A stretch of 64,000 bases of DNA from Oegoconia quadripuncta (GCA_949316235.1 OX438748.1:3971001-4035000); one strand, 5' to 3'. Positions 1-12,900 are shown, counted from the first letter of the stretch. A program made the numbers and translations. The notes: generated from the letters alone by a model not told the origin.

Positions 1-1240
1 TTCGATTCACACCGTGTTTACTTAACATTTAGGAGCAAAACACAAAAAATCCGAATCAAAAATAATCAAAACTATTGTAAACATGAATAAAAACATAGTG
101 AGAACTTTCATAGTAGTGATGGATGATTATAGGATAACGATGCGCAATAACGATGCCGGTTCGGATGCTGGCATCGGACGGATGCGGTATATTTTTATAT
201 GCGGTTTATTTTAGATGCCGATGTCATCATTTCTTGCATTTTGTCAAAAGGTCGCATTACTTATTTTTTGTGATAGCGGATCCTTTTGTATCAACAACGA
301 CAAAACTGAAAACTGTGCACAAGCTATGCTACTGAGTTCAAAACCTACAAACCAGTACGTAAAATAACACCAAGAGAGGATTCGTTTTGCTGAAGAATAT
401 TTTGATTTTAATTTGCAAAATAATATAATAATCTTTACTAACGAAAAATCACAGATATATGGTGAACGTTGTAGTGAAAGTGTGTATTACGACTAGAGCT
501 AGTGGTCGACCTTGGAATATTAGGGTATTGGGGATGGATGGATGGCACATCCACCTACAACCAATGACTGAATGCGAAGGTAGACCCCTGCGAAATTAAA
601 TTAATTAAATTATACAATTTTAAACTTTAAAAAACGGGTAATTCAATAAATTGTTATGAGAATTGGAAGCTCTATGGCCAGGTTCCTAAGCCTGTTCTAA
701 TAAAAAACAGTAATTGGAATTCTATGCCTACACTCCCACCCAAAGAGAAAAAAAATATTTTCGCAAATACAGACTAAATATCATAGCTAACATGACATGG
801 CGCACATTATTGGATGCGGAATTTAATAGAGAACAAGTTCAAACACAGTCCAAAGGAATTGGAACTCTATAATCATTACAATTGAGAGTTGAAAGTCGGG
901 TGTACCGCCGACACCGATCGGTGTTCGCGAGTGTTGAAGGTATAAAAGTATTTTGGACACCGATCGGTGTTCGCGTCCGCCTAAAGGTTAAGATTAAGGC
1001 ATAACATTAAGTGTAATCTGTGATTAAGATTTAGATTGTCAAGGTTATTTTATTTACTATATAGACATTGAATTAAATCTAGGTAAATGTAGTTTTGAAG
1101 TAGTTAAGTATAGTGATGTTATTGATTGGTATTGGTTAGAAATAAAATGTGAGTTTCTGACTAGTCAACATGTTGATTCATTACGATCTTAAATTTAAAA
1201 GAAACAGTTACCTATATTAGTTGCGTCATATAACATATTA
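1..1240. other. Intergenic, no gene seen
   Basis: AT-rich sequence. Notable only for two copies of a 20-bp palindrome-bearing motif at 910-929 and 956-975 and three loose repeats of 'attggaa.tctat' (about 661, 714, 857). Confidence 0.5.
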
Positions 1241-1263
1241 TATTGAATGTTATAATAATGCCC

Positions 1264-1400
1264 ACCACGAGGTGGACCGACGATCTGGTAAAGATCGCGG
1301 AAAGAAGCTGAATGCGGGCAGCGCAAGACGGATCGTTGTGGAGATCTTTGGGGGAAGCCTTTGTCTAGCAGTGGACATGATTATAATGATGATGATTGGA
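1264..1400 (+). pseudogene. RTE-type LINE reverse transcriptase, C-terminal fossil
   Basis: Translates as TTRWTDDLVKIAERS, stop, MRAAQDGSLWRSLGEAFV, stop, QWT, followed by a gat-rich tail. This is the conserved 3' end of lepidopteran RTE-like elements. It is interrupted by stops and cannot be active. Confidence 0.75.
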
Positions 1401-1639
1401 TGTTTGAATAATTAATATTTCCAAATTTATTTCAAAATATGTTCATTTTACATACAAAACGTAGCTACTAATAATAAATGATGTAATAATAAAACTACAA
1501 AAAAAATGAATTAAAATAGTCGCATAAACCGTTCTACTAGATTTGAAAGCACAATCATCTGTCAACCTCAGAATACTACTAAGCCACGGAAACATTTAGT
1601 TAGTTGACAAAACTTAACTACCTATTATTCACCGTCCAT

Positions 1640-2575
1640 TCGCATGTGTTGTGTTTTCAAAATCACCAATAAGTCTGGATGTCCCTTAAATGATTCCTTT
1701 TCTTATAATACTATCAACATGGAATCACCAGATACATGTACGCTATTAGGAGTAGAAATTGATTCGAATATCGATTGGAAGCCTCATGTGGAGAAAGTCG
1801 CAGGAAAGCTATCAAAATTTACATATGTTATTTCAACTAAAAAGTAGTACCGACTTAAAAATAGCCATTTGTGCCTATTACGCATATGCGCACGCATGGT
1901 TGAAATATGGAATTATCCTGTGGGGTAAAAGCACGGATGCAATTGATCTATTCATTCTTCACTAAAAAATGTATTAGAATTATAGTTAACATAACCCAAA
2001 TGGAAAGCTGCAGACCTCACTTTATTAAACTAAAGATCCTTACTCTTACTACCATATACATTTTTGAAATTAGCGTTTTTGTTTAGAGAAATAAGGCAAT
2101 GTACTTACAAGTTAAGGATCACTGTTCACGCTATAACCTGCGACATGGAGATGATTTGACTGTCCCCTTCACAAAATATCATATCGTGAGCTCAGGTACA
2201 TACCAAAATAATATGTCTATTAAAATATAATATAATAAAATACAATTACGCATCCAAAGAATAGATGAAGAATCCTTATTTCGTAATAGGCTAAAAGATT
2301 TTTTAATTTCAAAGTGCTTTTATACATTGCAAGAGTTTTTTGAGTATAAAGAATAATATTTTTTTCTTTCGCATAATAGAGATTAACGCTAAAAATCCTT
2401 GAGACATTTGAATGTTATTTTGTATGACTAATAATAATTTTGGTTATAATCGAGATTTATGTAATTATGTAATAGATACTTAAGACATTGCAGTGCCCTT
2501 ACAGGGTTCGTGTGCGATCAATGTAAATTGTGTCTTTAACATCCTATATTTACCACATGAGCAATAAATGATATG
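1640..2575 (+). pseudogene. Jockey-clade LINE reverse transcriptase, broken 3' part
   Basis: Pieces in shifting frames resemble the RT C-terminal region: LLGVEIDSNIDWKPHVEKV, AGKLSKF, then KYGIILWGKSTD, CRPHFIKLKILTLTTIYIFE, NLRHGD and FRNRLKDFLISKCFYTL up to a stop near 2357. At least two frameshifts and several stops. 3' UTR-like sequence runs to about 2575. Confidence 0.75.
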
Positions 2576-2592
2576 ACCATGACTACTTATCG

Positions 2593-3052
2593 AAACGGCT
2601 GTACAAAATACCTCAGAACTTGAAGACAAAAGTCTTTAATCAATGTTTTACCGTAATGACGTCTTATGCCACTGAATCGTGGTTTCTCGCTATGTTTAGA
2701 ATGGCTCGGGGTACGCAACAAGCTATGGAGAGAGCAATACTCGGCATTACGCTACGTGATCGAATCAGAAATGAAGACCGTAGACGAAAGAAAATCACCG
2801 ACATAGCGCAGCGGATTAGTAAGTTGAAGTGGCAGTGGGCAGAGCACATAGCTCGAAGAACTGTGATGGCTGGTGGTGTATTAGAGTTCTTGAGTGGAGA
2901 CCAACCAATCGGCAAGCAAAGCGTAGGACGTCCAATCACACGGTGGACGGATGACCTGATCAAAGTCGCTGAATGTCGCTGGAAAACTCTGGAAATCTAA
3001 GAGGGACGTCTAACAGTCTAAAAGTGCACCTGATATATTATGATGATGATGA
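2593..3052 (+). pseudogene. RTE-type LINE RT C-terminus, second fragment
   Basis: Open for 126 codons from 2620. It contains KVFNQCFTVMTSYATESW, AMERAILGITLRDRIRNE, ITDIAQRISKLKWQWAEHIA and GRPITRWTDDLIKVAE, typical of the region after the polymerase core. It ends in a gatgatgat tail. 5' truncated, as is usual for LINE insertions. Confidence 0.85.
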
Positions 3053-3086
3053 TCACCCATCCAAGCACTTATCATGCTAATCGTTG

Positions 3087-3530
3087 CTTCGCTAATTAAA
3101 AGCGACTTAACATGCCCTCCGAAGAACACAAACAAACAAACACAAGATTCGCCTCAAATGCCGAGAGCAATCACCCATCTAGATATCATTGACGCTGCAA
3201 CTTCGCTAATTTAAAACGACTGAACATGCCTTCCAAAGTACAGATACGTTAGCATTAAATTTCTGGAGTGGTCACTCTCATCGCGTCAGTCATGGCTTAA
3301 CTTCGCTAATCGGAAACGTCTTAGCATACCCTCTGAAGCACGGAATTACTCGCTTCAAATGCTGAGAGTGTTTACCACAGAATACTACTTCGCTAATCGA
3401 ATACGACCTCGTGCTCTCTGAAGCACGGAAACAGTCGCATCAAAACTAACTCCATCAGACGTTGCTTAACTCGTTAATCTCGCGATGAAAATATAGGAAT
3501 GCGCATCGTTAGTTATCCTAAAAACGCCCA
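3087..3530. repeat. Degenerate tandem array upstream of Smn
   Basis: Five units beginning near cttcgctaat at 3087, 3201, 3301, 3388 and (degraded) 3465. Each is followed by variants of 'acgac.taacatgccctc.gaagcac' and 'cgc.tcaaatgc.gagag'. Spacing falls from 114 to 100, 87 and 77 bp. Confidence 0.7.
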
Positions 3531-3540
3531 CCACTAATTT

Positions 3541-3880
3541 TCCGTTATATGGAAGCAACACTGAATTACGTTTTCAAAGTTGGAAACACTGCTGTGGTCG
3601 CACATGCAAATCAATAATCGAAAAAAAAAAACAAAAGGCAAATAAATCGTTCGTGCTCACTCACTCACGCACAGATGCTCGTTTCGTTTCCTTTCCTTTT
3701 ACTTGCGTCGTAGACCGACCGAAGTACTCAGAGGACCGAACCGACAGACAGCGGAGGATTTTCCTCTCTGTCTACGGCTTGCATTGCATTGCATAAATTG
3801 CGAAACATTTTTTTTAGAATAAAATTATAAAGTGTAGAAAAATATAAGTAAAAATTGAAACAAAAAAGTGAGGTCTGTAA
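3541..3880 (+). promoter_or_regulatory. Smn: Probable Smn promoter and 5' UTR area
   Basis: Mostly single-copy-looking sequence between the degraded tandem repeat (3087-3530) and the Smn ATG. It holds a tract of ctcactcactcacg, a cgaccgaccgaag area and a short inverted pair (gacagacag / ctgtctac) around 3744-3773. No clear TATA box was found. The transcription start cannot be placed. Confidence 0.3.
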
Positions 3881-3928
3881 ATGGAAATGTCCAAAAGTGA
3901 AATTCTTTACGTGAAAGGAATGAATATT
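3881..3928 (+). CDS. Smn: Smn coding exon 1
   Basis: Encodes residues 1-16 (MEMSKSEILYVKGMNI) and ends at donor att|gtaagt, phase 0. An in-frame TAA at 3878-3880 touches the ATG, so no upstream start is possible in this exon. A second in-frame ATG sits at 3887 with a G at -3, whereas the first ATG has T at -3; leaky scanning between the two would change only two residues. Confidence 0.85.
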
Positions 3929-6900
3929 GTAAGTTTACCAAGTTATTTTGTAGCTTTGAGAAACTTTCTTATTTTTGCTTTGCGTGCTTGTTTGTAAACC
4001 GATGCATTGGTAATAAAAAATGATGGAAACAATGGACTAAATATTTATATAATCTAATAAGTAGATTCGGCGATTTGTGAGGTGTCATATGGCGAACGTC
4101 AGTCATGCTGAGACGGCGCTGACCCCATCAAAATTCTTCCAAACTTTATCAGAATTAATATCATATTGTAACCTCTTATCCTTGCCTTTTAGCAGTAATA
4201 TTGGCACCCACATTAAATAATGTATAGAACTATGTATTATATATATAGTTATTATTTCTTCCTTTCCTTATTCCCAATTTCCTTTGCTTGTTTGTCTAAA
4301 CAATATTTTAAACATATCTAGTTAATATATCTGTCTGTAGCTCGCGACTAGCTTAAGCTGTTTCTTTCTTTCTTTGACTTTGGCAGAATTAATGCATTAT
4401 GTAGTTTTAAAATCCCCAAAAAGTAAAGTGACCCTTCCTTTACAGAGTAATGAGGTGCCGTTGGAGTCTAGTAAATGGCACACTATAGAAAAGACAGAGA
4501 AATTTGTATTTAAATTTTCAACTCTATTTTAATCCACAGACTTATAAATTGTTAGAGACTGAATAGTAACATGCTAATACCAATGGCGATACCTACTCCA
4601 TGCAGCTTATGTCAAATATGAGATTTTTGTAAATATAAATAGGTATGATAATACCAGCTCAAGCTGAGAAATGGAAACTTAAACTAATATCTATGATTTA
4701 ATCTCATATTCTTACGATATTGGATATCCTGAAGTAACTTGGGGTGAAGTAATTTTTTTCTCCGAGCAACCCATTGAAGTGGAGGGCAGGAATTAAATGG
4801 GAAACAATGCACGCAACATACAATAACTGTCTCAGTCACGGTCAGTGCATAACTGACTCAGATAATTTCGGTTCAGATGGCTAAGGCTATAGTGAAATTT
4901 CTGTCTTAGCCGTAAATGTTACATTTCTTTGTTAACCGACTATGGAGGAAGGGTTATGTTTTTAACACCCTATGTAGGGTAAACATGCCGGTTATCGGCC
5001 GTTTTAGCGGCTTGTTAACTTCAGCGTTGATATTTATGTTAATGCTGTACACCAACTAATTTCAATTATTTATTATTATCATCTCATTATAATCTAGTTT
5101 TATAGTATCTAACATTTATAAATGAAATCTTAGGGTCGTAATTTTTTAAAAATCTGAATCGTAAAATTCGCCAATACACCGGTTTTCGGCCATTTGACTC
5201 AGATATCGACCGCCAATGCACCGGTTATCGGCCACTTAATTCACAGTAGAAAAATTACTCTTATCAAAGAGTACAAAGGGTTGATAGTCATATGGAAGTA
5301 AAACAAATAATTAAATCAGTTTAAGCGATTTATTGCTTTTTTTTAATTAGATAGCTCAGGTAATTTAGCTATCAAATTAAGATTATTACAAAAACATAAA
5401 TACAATCAAAATATTGAAGTATAGATTAACGAAAATTAAATACCTCTGTTTATAGAATCAACAAATACCTCTAAACACTATGTAATGTCACTGTAAAAAA
5501 TACAATATGGTACCCATGGGCACCATGTAGATTCGAAATGTAAAACCCCAGCACGGCATTTCTTATTATAATTAAGGATAATTCTGCACTACTGATCCGA
5601 TTTGAACAAAAGAGGTGTCATTGGATTCGTCTTGATCTATAGACATTATAGAATAGTAATCTAATCCTAAACCCGACAAACGTTGCAGAGTGTATGTATA
5701 GGATGTACCTATTACGTGTAGTGTTATTCCTCTATGCTATTACGAAAAAAATAAAAAATAAAACATTAAAGATTTATAAAAAAATTTGTGAGTTGGACAT
5801 TAATGGCCGCGCGCTCTAAGTACTTTGCCATAACACACAAACACGTGCCGCGGTATCTTTGAAGACGCCTGTGGCGACCACTCGCCGCTCGCCGCCGGCG
5901 CTTGCCACGGCGCCGCCTCGACTTGCTGTGATTGGTTGCGCCCTGTGCCCCGCCATCCCCTTTGGCGTCTTCCATATCAACGGAACGTTGCCTGTTTTCT
6001 TCTCATTGATAAAACAAGGTACAATTGAACTGAAGCAAGCCTGTTAACTGTGTATTTTCATTTGCACTTACATTTAATTTTTTTACTCGGAAACAAATTT
6101 TTTAAGGCTAGTTTTTTTAATGAATATATTATTTTATTGTCATGTACGTGCAATTGCCAACGTTTGTCGGGTTAATTTTGCTATAAACAAGCATCGTAGG
6201 TATCTGATGAACCCAAAAAGATAAGGTCCTGTTATGTGTCAAATATCCTATTTATCGATTAGTAATAAATAAAAAATAGGTGTTTTCTCAATCAATATCG
6301 TACCACGTAAATTGATTTTCCGTAATCGGAGGTCAACACCGATGCAATGAAGACGCTAAATTATAAAGATCTCTCCGGCTCGGTCAGTCAAGCTTACAGA
6401 GTACTTGTGTATATATCTATGGGGAGTCTAGCTCCCTCGATCAGTGCGAAAAGTCGTGTATCAACTCGTGTGAGACCGCCGCCTGCGCCTGTAAGTGGTG
6501 GCTATTCGGTGAGTGAATTGATTATTTCTTCAATGAAGAGAATGAATTCACATAATTTTTTACTAACTGCTAATGATAACAAACATTTCAGTTACGTAAT
6601 CTTAGCTGTCGGGTCGATGACCTTACGAGGTCATTGACCATTAGTAGGTAGGTATCGTTCATTAATCGGGGGTTGAACCGCGAAAGCCAAAAAGGATTCC
6701 TTAGCATATCAGGTATTCCTGACCCTATGACTACACTGTCCAAACTGGGGAAAAACGGAATCATTTTTAATTTAATTTTTTCTTCCCATATTGATTACAA
6801 AATATATGATCTAATTGGCTTTTTGGTATACAAAATATTGTATAAAAATATGGCATTATGCAAAGTTGAAAATTTCGATTGAAATTTTTCTAGTGTCCTG

Positions 6901-9900
6901 TGCTAGACCTTGACCAAAGCTGCCCAGTGTCGATAAGGGAGCGCAAAAAAAAACTTAGAAACTACACTTTCATAAGTATTTTTTTGCCTCAGGTCTCTTA
7001 ACGAAACCCTAACTGAAACACTATTTTAAAACGATATTTTCGCCTATGAGCGCCAAACGAAAAGAGCCGACTAAAGCGCTTATTAAACTATCTTATTTTT
7101 AGGATATCTAATTAGGAAATGGGAAAGTGTAATCGAAGTTCGAAAGCGTCTGTGGCTCAGTGGTTAAGATGCGGTCTCCAATTTGGGAGGTCCGCGTTCG
7201 ATTCCCAGGCAGGCCATGTACCTTTGATTTCCTAACTTCCGATTTCATAATTAGAGTGTTCCTAATTGGATTTCCTAAAAATGGGATAATGTAATAAACG
7301 CCTCATCGTCACTATGAAATCAGCCTTGTGATTTATTATGTAGACGGAGTCTGAGGGCGACGAGGAAGGCGAAGAGGACATCTGGGACGACAGCAAGCTG
7401 AACGACGCATATGATAAAGCACTGAGGATCGCTAATGCTGAGGTCGCGAAGCGCGTTGCAATGTCCACCAATTCAAATGATGGAGATAAAAGTGGTAAGG
7501 CATGTTTAAACTTAATTTTTTTATTTGTTCTTTGTTGCACAGAAATAAACGAAGGTACAAAACAGTGTAATAATAAATTAAAGATTGAGTGTGGATGGCG
7601 TCGGCGCTTGCAAACATCAGGAAAAATTTTTTTGTTTGTTTGCAAATGCTTTATTGTTCAGAAGAAAATAAACACTAAACATATTTATTTAAAATCTATG
7701 CACAAAAGCGGACTTATCCCCCAGCGGGTTTTCTTCCAGTCTACGTAAGAGTTAGTTACAGAACAGTAGATTTTTTTATAATTCAGTAATGAGGTCAATA
7801 TGCATTAATTCACAAAATCATTTGCTTGGATCGTCTTTGGAATATAATTCTTACTCGCACTTGTTATACTAATTTTCAAGAAGGGTGATGATAAGTTGGT
7901 ATATATTATAGTTTCCAAGGAGTTTTCTAATTATTCAATTAATATTTCTATTATTATCCATTTGTCCAAAATTATCTATTCAATTGGAAACTGGAAACGG
8001 TATTTTTTTTTCTATTCAATTCCCGTGGGAGTACTCGAGGCCGATGAGTATAATTCCTGAAGTGGTAAAAAATTCTGACTGCTATACCAAAAGGTCGTGG
8101 GTTCGAATTCCGCTGGGGGCATATATTTGTATAATGATTACAGACATGTGTTACCGAGTTATGGATGTTTTTCATTTATACATGCATTTATTTACAAAAA
8201 TAAATGTATTTGTGTAGTTTATCAACCATCTCGTATCCATAACACAAGCCTAGATGCTTTCTGTGGACCTAGATGGCGCTGTGTGTTTGTGCAAAGACAT
8301 TTTTTTTTTATAAGTAAGATGCAGCCAACTAATGACCTATAATTAAAATTAAAAGTAAAATCACGCCTGTTTCACGTAGAGGTAGGCAGAGGCCACAGAC
8401 TTCTCTCTGATACCTTTAGTTACGCATCAAGTTCATATTCATATACTTACATAAAAAGTCTCTGAGGCATACAAATCTCAGTTACAGAAAAAGAATAAGT
8501 CATCATCATCATATCAGCCGAAAGACCACTTATGGACAAAGGCCTCCCTCAAAGATCTCCGTACTGTTAGTAAATAAAGAAAATTATTAATTCAAATTGT
8601 TATATAACGTCACGACTTATATTCCAAACTGGGTGTTCAGAGATAATGGAAGTAGATGGCATCGGCCTTTGGATGCATCGGAAGTTCATTGTTGATGCAA
8701 ATTGTTACACAATGCCAATTTGCACTGCGACCCTGTAGACGTTGTGTCGAACGTATAAGTTTAACCAGCATATCTTGTGAATGCGTAGAGAGAACAATAT
8801 ATATATACTAAATTGAATATTTTCAAATTTAATAGTGACACAGTTTTAATGCTGACTTTTATTATTGTATGTATTCATTTAAAATGACACAATATACTAA
8901 CTTTTTAAATATTGTGTGCTAGAGTAAATAATTTTTGTGTCCTATTATAATACATATATAGTATAATATTATATAATATAATATTACATAATAAGATAAT
9001 ATTATAATGTGTATACCAGTAATGGTAAAATGTGATTGAACATTATTTAGAAATAGAAACACGACCTGTATCCACCACATTTAAAACAATAAAGATTTCT
9101 ATTCTATTCTAAATTCAATTCAGGCCCTTTTTACCCGACTGCCCAAGTAGGGTATATTTTTTAGGGTGTATGTACCTATGGATGTATGTATATCGATTTC
9201 TATTTTACCTCCTGTGGCCTAAACGGTTTGACCGATTTTAAAGTGCATGGTGTCGTTAGATTTGTTTTGATCCCTGGAGTGTCGTGCGATACATTTTATA
9301 GTAAAAAATTCAACATGGCGCCAGCGAAATGCTAAATATGCTGTCGGATATTGGGGTTTTTAAACTTATAATGGTGTCGATTCGGATGTACACCAACTAA
9401 ACTAAAACCAGTTTTAAAGTAGTACTGTCCCTTTCTCCCTGGAACGGTACGATGCGACGGCACCACTCCAAAACTGGTTTTAGTTTAGTTTGGTTTAGTC
9501 GGTGTATCTCCGAATCGACACCATTATAAATGCGAAAGTTTGAATCTTTGTTTGTTGCTCAATCACGGCGAAAGGGATGACATTTGTTAACAAATGAAGA
9601 CACCTTTGTAAACCACCAATTACTTATGTACGCGCCCTTTGTTTTTATCTGCACGATATCCACTAGTCATAAGTGCTCATCCTTACATTTACTTACTTCA
9701 TTTACATCTTATATAAAAACATCCCATCAGAAACTCTACCGTACAAGAGAACTGATGTAGAGCCAAGTATGCCACGTTTTCATTTGACTGCATTTCTTTT
9801 TGAATTTGTCTTCTCTTTAGCATGTACGTAAGTATAGTCGATTTTTGCTATCAACTTGACTACTACTAGTGTCACAGTTTTCAAGCTGCCAAATGGCCTA

Positions 9901-12900
9901 AGACCTGGCTTAACAACCATTGTCTACAATTAGCCACAACTGCTTAAATATAGGTACGCACGTAAATATAGGTACTCAGTTATTACAAAGCTATACATTA
10001 ATATTCATATTAGTTCTTTGTTACCTCCATTTTTTTACTCTCATTTTAAGTATATTTTTCAGAGTTGACTATCACAGAAACTATGCTGTTATTATAGCGC
10101 TAGATTAAGAATAAGGCGAGAGTGGTGCTGCCTGCCCCCATGACATCTCCTTCTTTTTCTTAGTAATAATTGACCTTTAACTATTCTATTACAAAACTTA
10201 ATCTAAAGTACATAATCAACTAAATGTGCAGGTTTTTTAGCCTTCTACCACTCCAGACTACTCTGGTTGAGGCTTGAATCCTGTTTGTCTCTTTATCAGA
10301 ACTATATGTTTGTCGACCTGTTTGGTGTAGTGGTTAAAAACTCTGACTGCTATACCAAAAGGTTGCGGGTTCAAATCCCGCTAGGGGCATATGTTTGTAT
10401 GATGAATATAGACATGTGTTCCCGAGTTCTGGATGTTTTTCATTTATATATGTATTTATTTAGAAAAAAAAATGTATTTGTGTAGTATATCAACCATCTG
10501 GTATCCACAACACAAGCCTATAGTTGCTTAATGTGGAACTAGATGGCGTTGTGTGTATGTCCAAGGATATTTATTTATTTATATGTATCAGCATCATCAG
10601 ATTCCTTATCATTTTCTGAGATAGACACCCCTGCCATGCATCTAAATTCCAATGTTACTCAAGTTCAAATTATTCTTTCAGAGAGGAGCATAACCGTATA
10701 ACTTGATATTACAATATTAAATTGTCCGTCAAATGATACCTAAACATTTTCACAGACCGTCCCAAAAACAAAAGGAACAAGTCGTCACCCGTTCCCAACA
10801 CTTCCAAGGCACCACAGAAGAAAGAGTCGTGGAGGGCCGGCATGCCATGTCGAGCTGTCTACGAGGGTGACGGATTGGAGTATGAAGCTTTTGTATTAAG
10901 GCTCATTAACGACAAGGAGTGTGTCATAAGATTTTTAGGTAATCGTATTTATTTTTATTAACAATTAAAATAAAAAAACGTAGTAATCTACGAAAAATAA
11001 ATTTGAAGAAGTGATAAAAAGAAAGATCACAAGGAAATCAAACATTGTAGAATAAACAGGAACACAACAATTAGTTTAGAAATATTTCAACCAAGTTTGA
11101 AAACAATTGAAGTGCAAGTCATCTTCATGATATTTTCTATTTTTAGGGCGGGAATGTACGTCAGATTTCGTTTCCTACTTTACTCGATACACGCCCGATT
11201 GTTACGTCAGACTTTTTCTGAACTCACTCGTTCTAGAGCTATATTATAACGAGTGCTTGCATGCGGAGCAGAAAAAAAAAAAGGACAACTAATTACTGTT
11301 ACATTTAGGAAAAATAATGGATAACATTTTTGCTCGTGTTGACGCAAAAGAAAAAAAAACCGGTAATAACATCGTAAACAACTCGGCGTAGTTTCCGACT
11401 TGGACGTCCGGTTCAATGTTGTTCATACAAGATAATGGCTCCGACGGCTTCCGATAGTAGGATCAAACTATCGGATTGGTTTGATAATTTTGGCTGTTCT
11501 ACCTAGTGTGAAGGATAAAAGAGCTAGAAAAATTACTAGCTTAAGTGGCTTTGTTCTCAAAGTGACAAAGTCTTTCTGAAGCAGGATTGTCTCGAAAATA
11601 ACCTGAACATTGATATAATATTTTTAACAATGTCGAATGTCAAACAAAGAAACAAACAAAATATTCTTTATTGTACAACAATAAAAAGCAATACAAGGAT
11701 AAATAAGAACAAGGGGATAGTACAATTTGGCGGCCTTATCACTAAAAGCGATCGCTTCCAGGCCACCTTTGATTTAGGAACCATTACGCACATGATATGT
11801 TTACTGCGTACGCTACCTGCGTACGCAGTAAACTAATTTTAATAAAATGTCGTGTAGTCTTCGAAGATTTTTGGTTTAAATAATTTAAATATCGCTTGTC
11901 AGCCCTTTAATAATAAATTATATTGTTTCCTGAACACCACCATCTGTTAATATTAATTTTATAAACCAACATACAAAATTACAGGGTATGAAAACTCGGA
12001 GATAGTAGCAATAAATTCTCTGAAGACCACACTGGGCAAGGACGCCCGTACATTGCAGATCGAACAAGCACTACAAGACAAGGCTGATGATGGATTTGCT
12101 AGTCAATCACCCAACGTTGGGAGCGACAGAGAGCCTAGTCCAGGAAGTACAGGTAAATATCACAACTTACAGAGTTTCCCAAAAAGTAATAATAAGCATT
12201 TTACTTTATTCAATGGTAATATTTTACAGTTGTCCTTTCAGAGCGATCTTTCCAAAGGAGAAAGAAGTCTAAAAAGAAGAAGAACATCCAACCACCGCCT
12301 TTCAACAGTTTTGACCTCCCAGATATGCCACTACCTATGCCGAATCCAAGCTTCATGAGGAATGTAAGTGGATGAATTCTCGATTGGCAGCAACTATGCG
12401 CAGCGCCCCTTGAAATACCGGTATATTCTAAAATCGGTCGAATACCGCTTAATTTATTTTACTAGTTATTTTTATTTGTTTATTTATCCACTCAACCGTC
12501 CGCGGTTACACCTGTAACCAAAAAAAAAGACCAGTCTACAGTCCGTGGGTACGACAGTAACCAATGCGCGCTACCTTGATGCGGTTCGAAACAATTGCTC
12601 CTATTAGCTGTAGTTGAGACTGTTGGGGGGAAAAAAATTCAGTGTGACAACTAATAATTTATCTTACGACATAATGTTCACAGGGGGCGTATTCGGTTGG
12701 TCTCATAGACAAAAAAAATTACAAAGTTAGTTCGTTCTCTCAGTTATGTGTAGGGAACAGTGTTCCAACATTTATGTCGTAAGTAATTATAATGTTTATA
12801 CATATTTCTGGGCTTATTATATATCAAAATGATCGTGAGGATTAGTACTTTACGATTATTCATAATTAATATAGTTTGTAGCGACATTTCGAGTATGATT

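Noticed and set aside
2664..2963. Minus-strand ORF of 99 codons
   Set aside because: Shadow of the plus-strand RTE reverse-transcriptase fragment.
7147..7216. Possible tRNA gene
   Set aside because: A-box and B-box resemblance only. The would-be acceptor stem does not pair and the T arm is mismatched. It sits within a MITE-like element.
7461..7748. 95-codon ORF overlapping Smn exon 2
   Set aside because: Runs through the exon 2 donor (gtaagg at 7495) into intron 2 and a LINE tail.
12053..12358. 101-codon ORF overlapping Smn exons 4 and 5
   Set aside because: Reads through intron 4 and enters exon 5 in the wrong frame. The spliced model gives the conserved SMN sequence instead.
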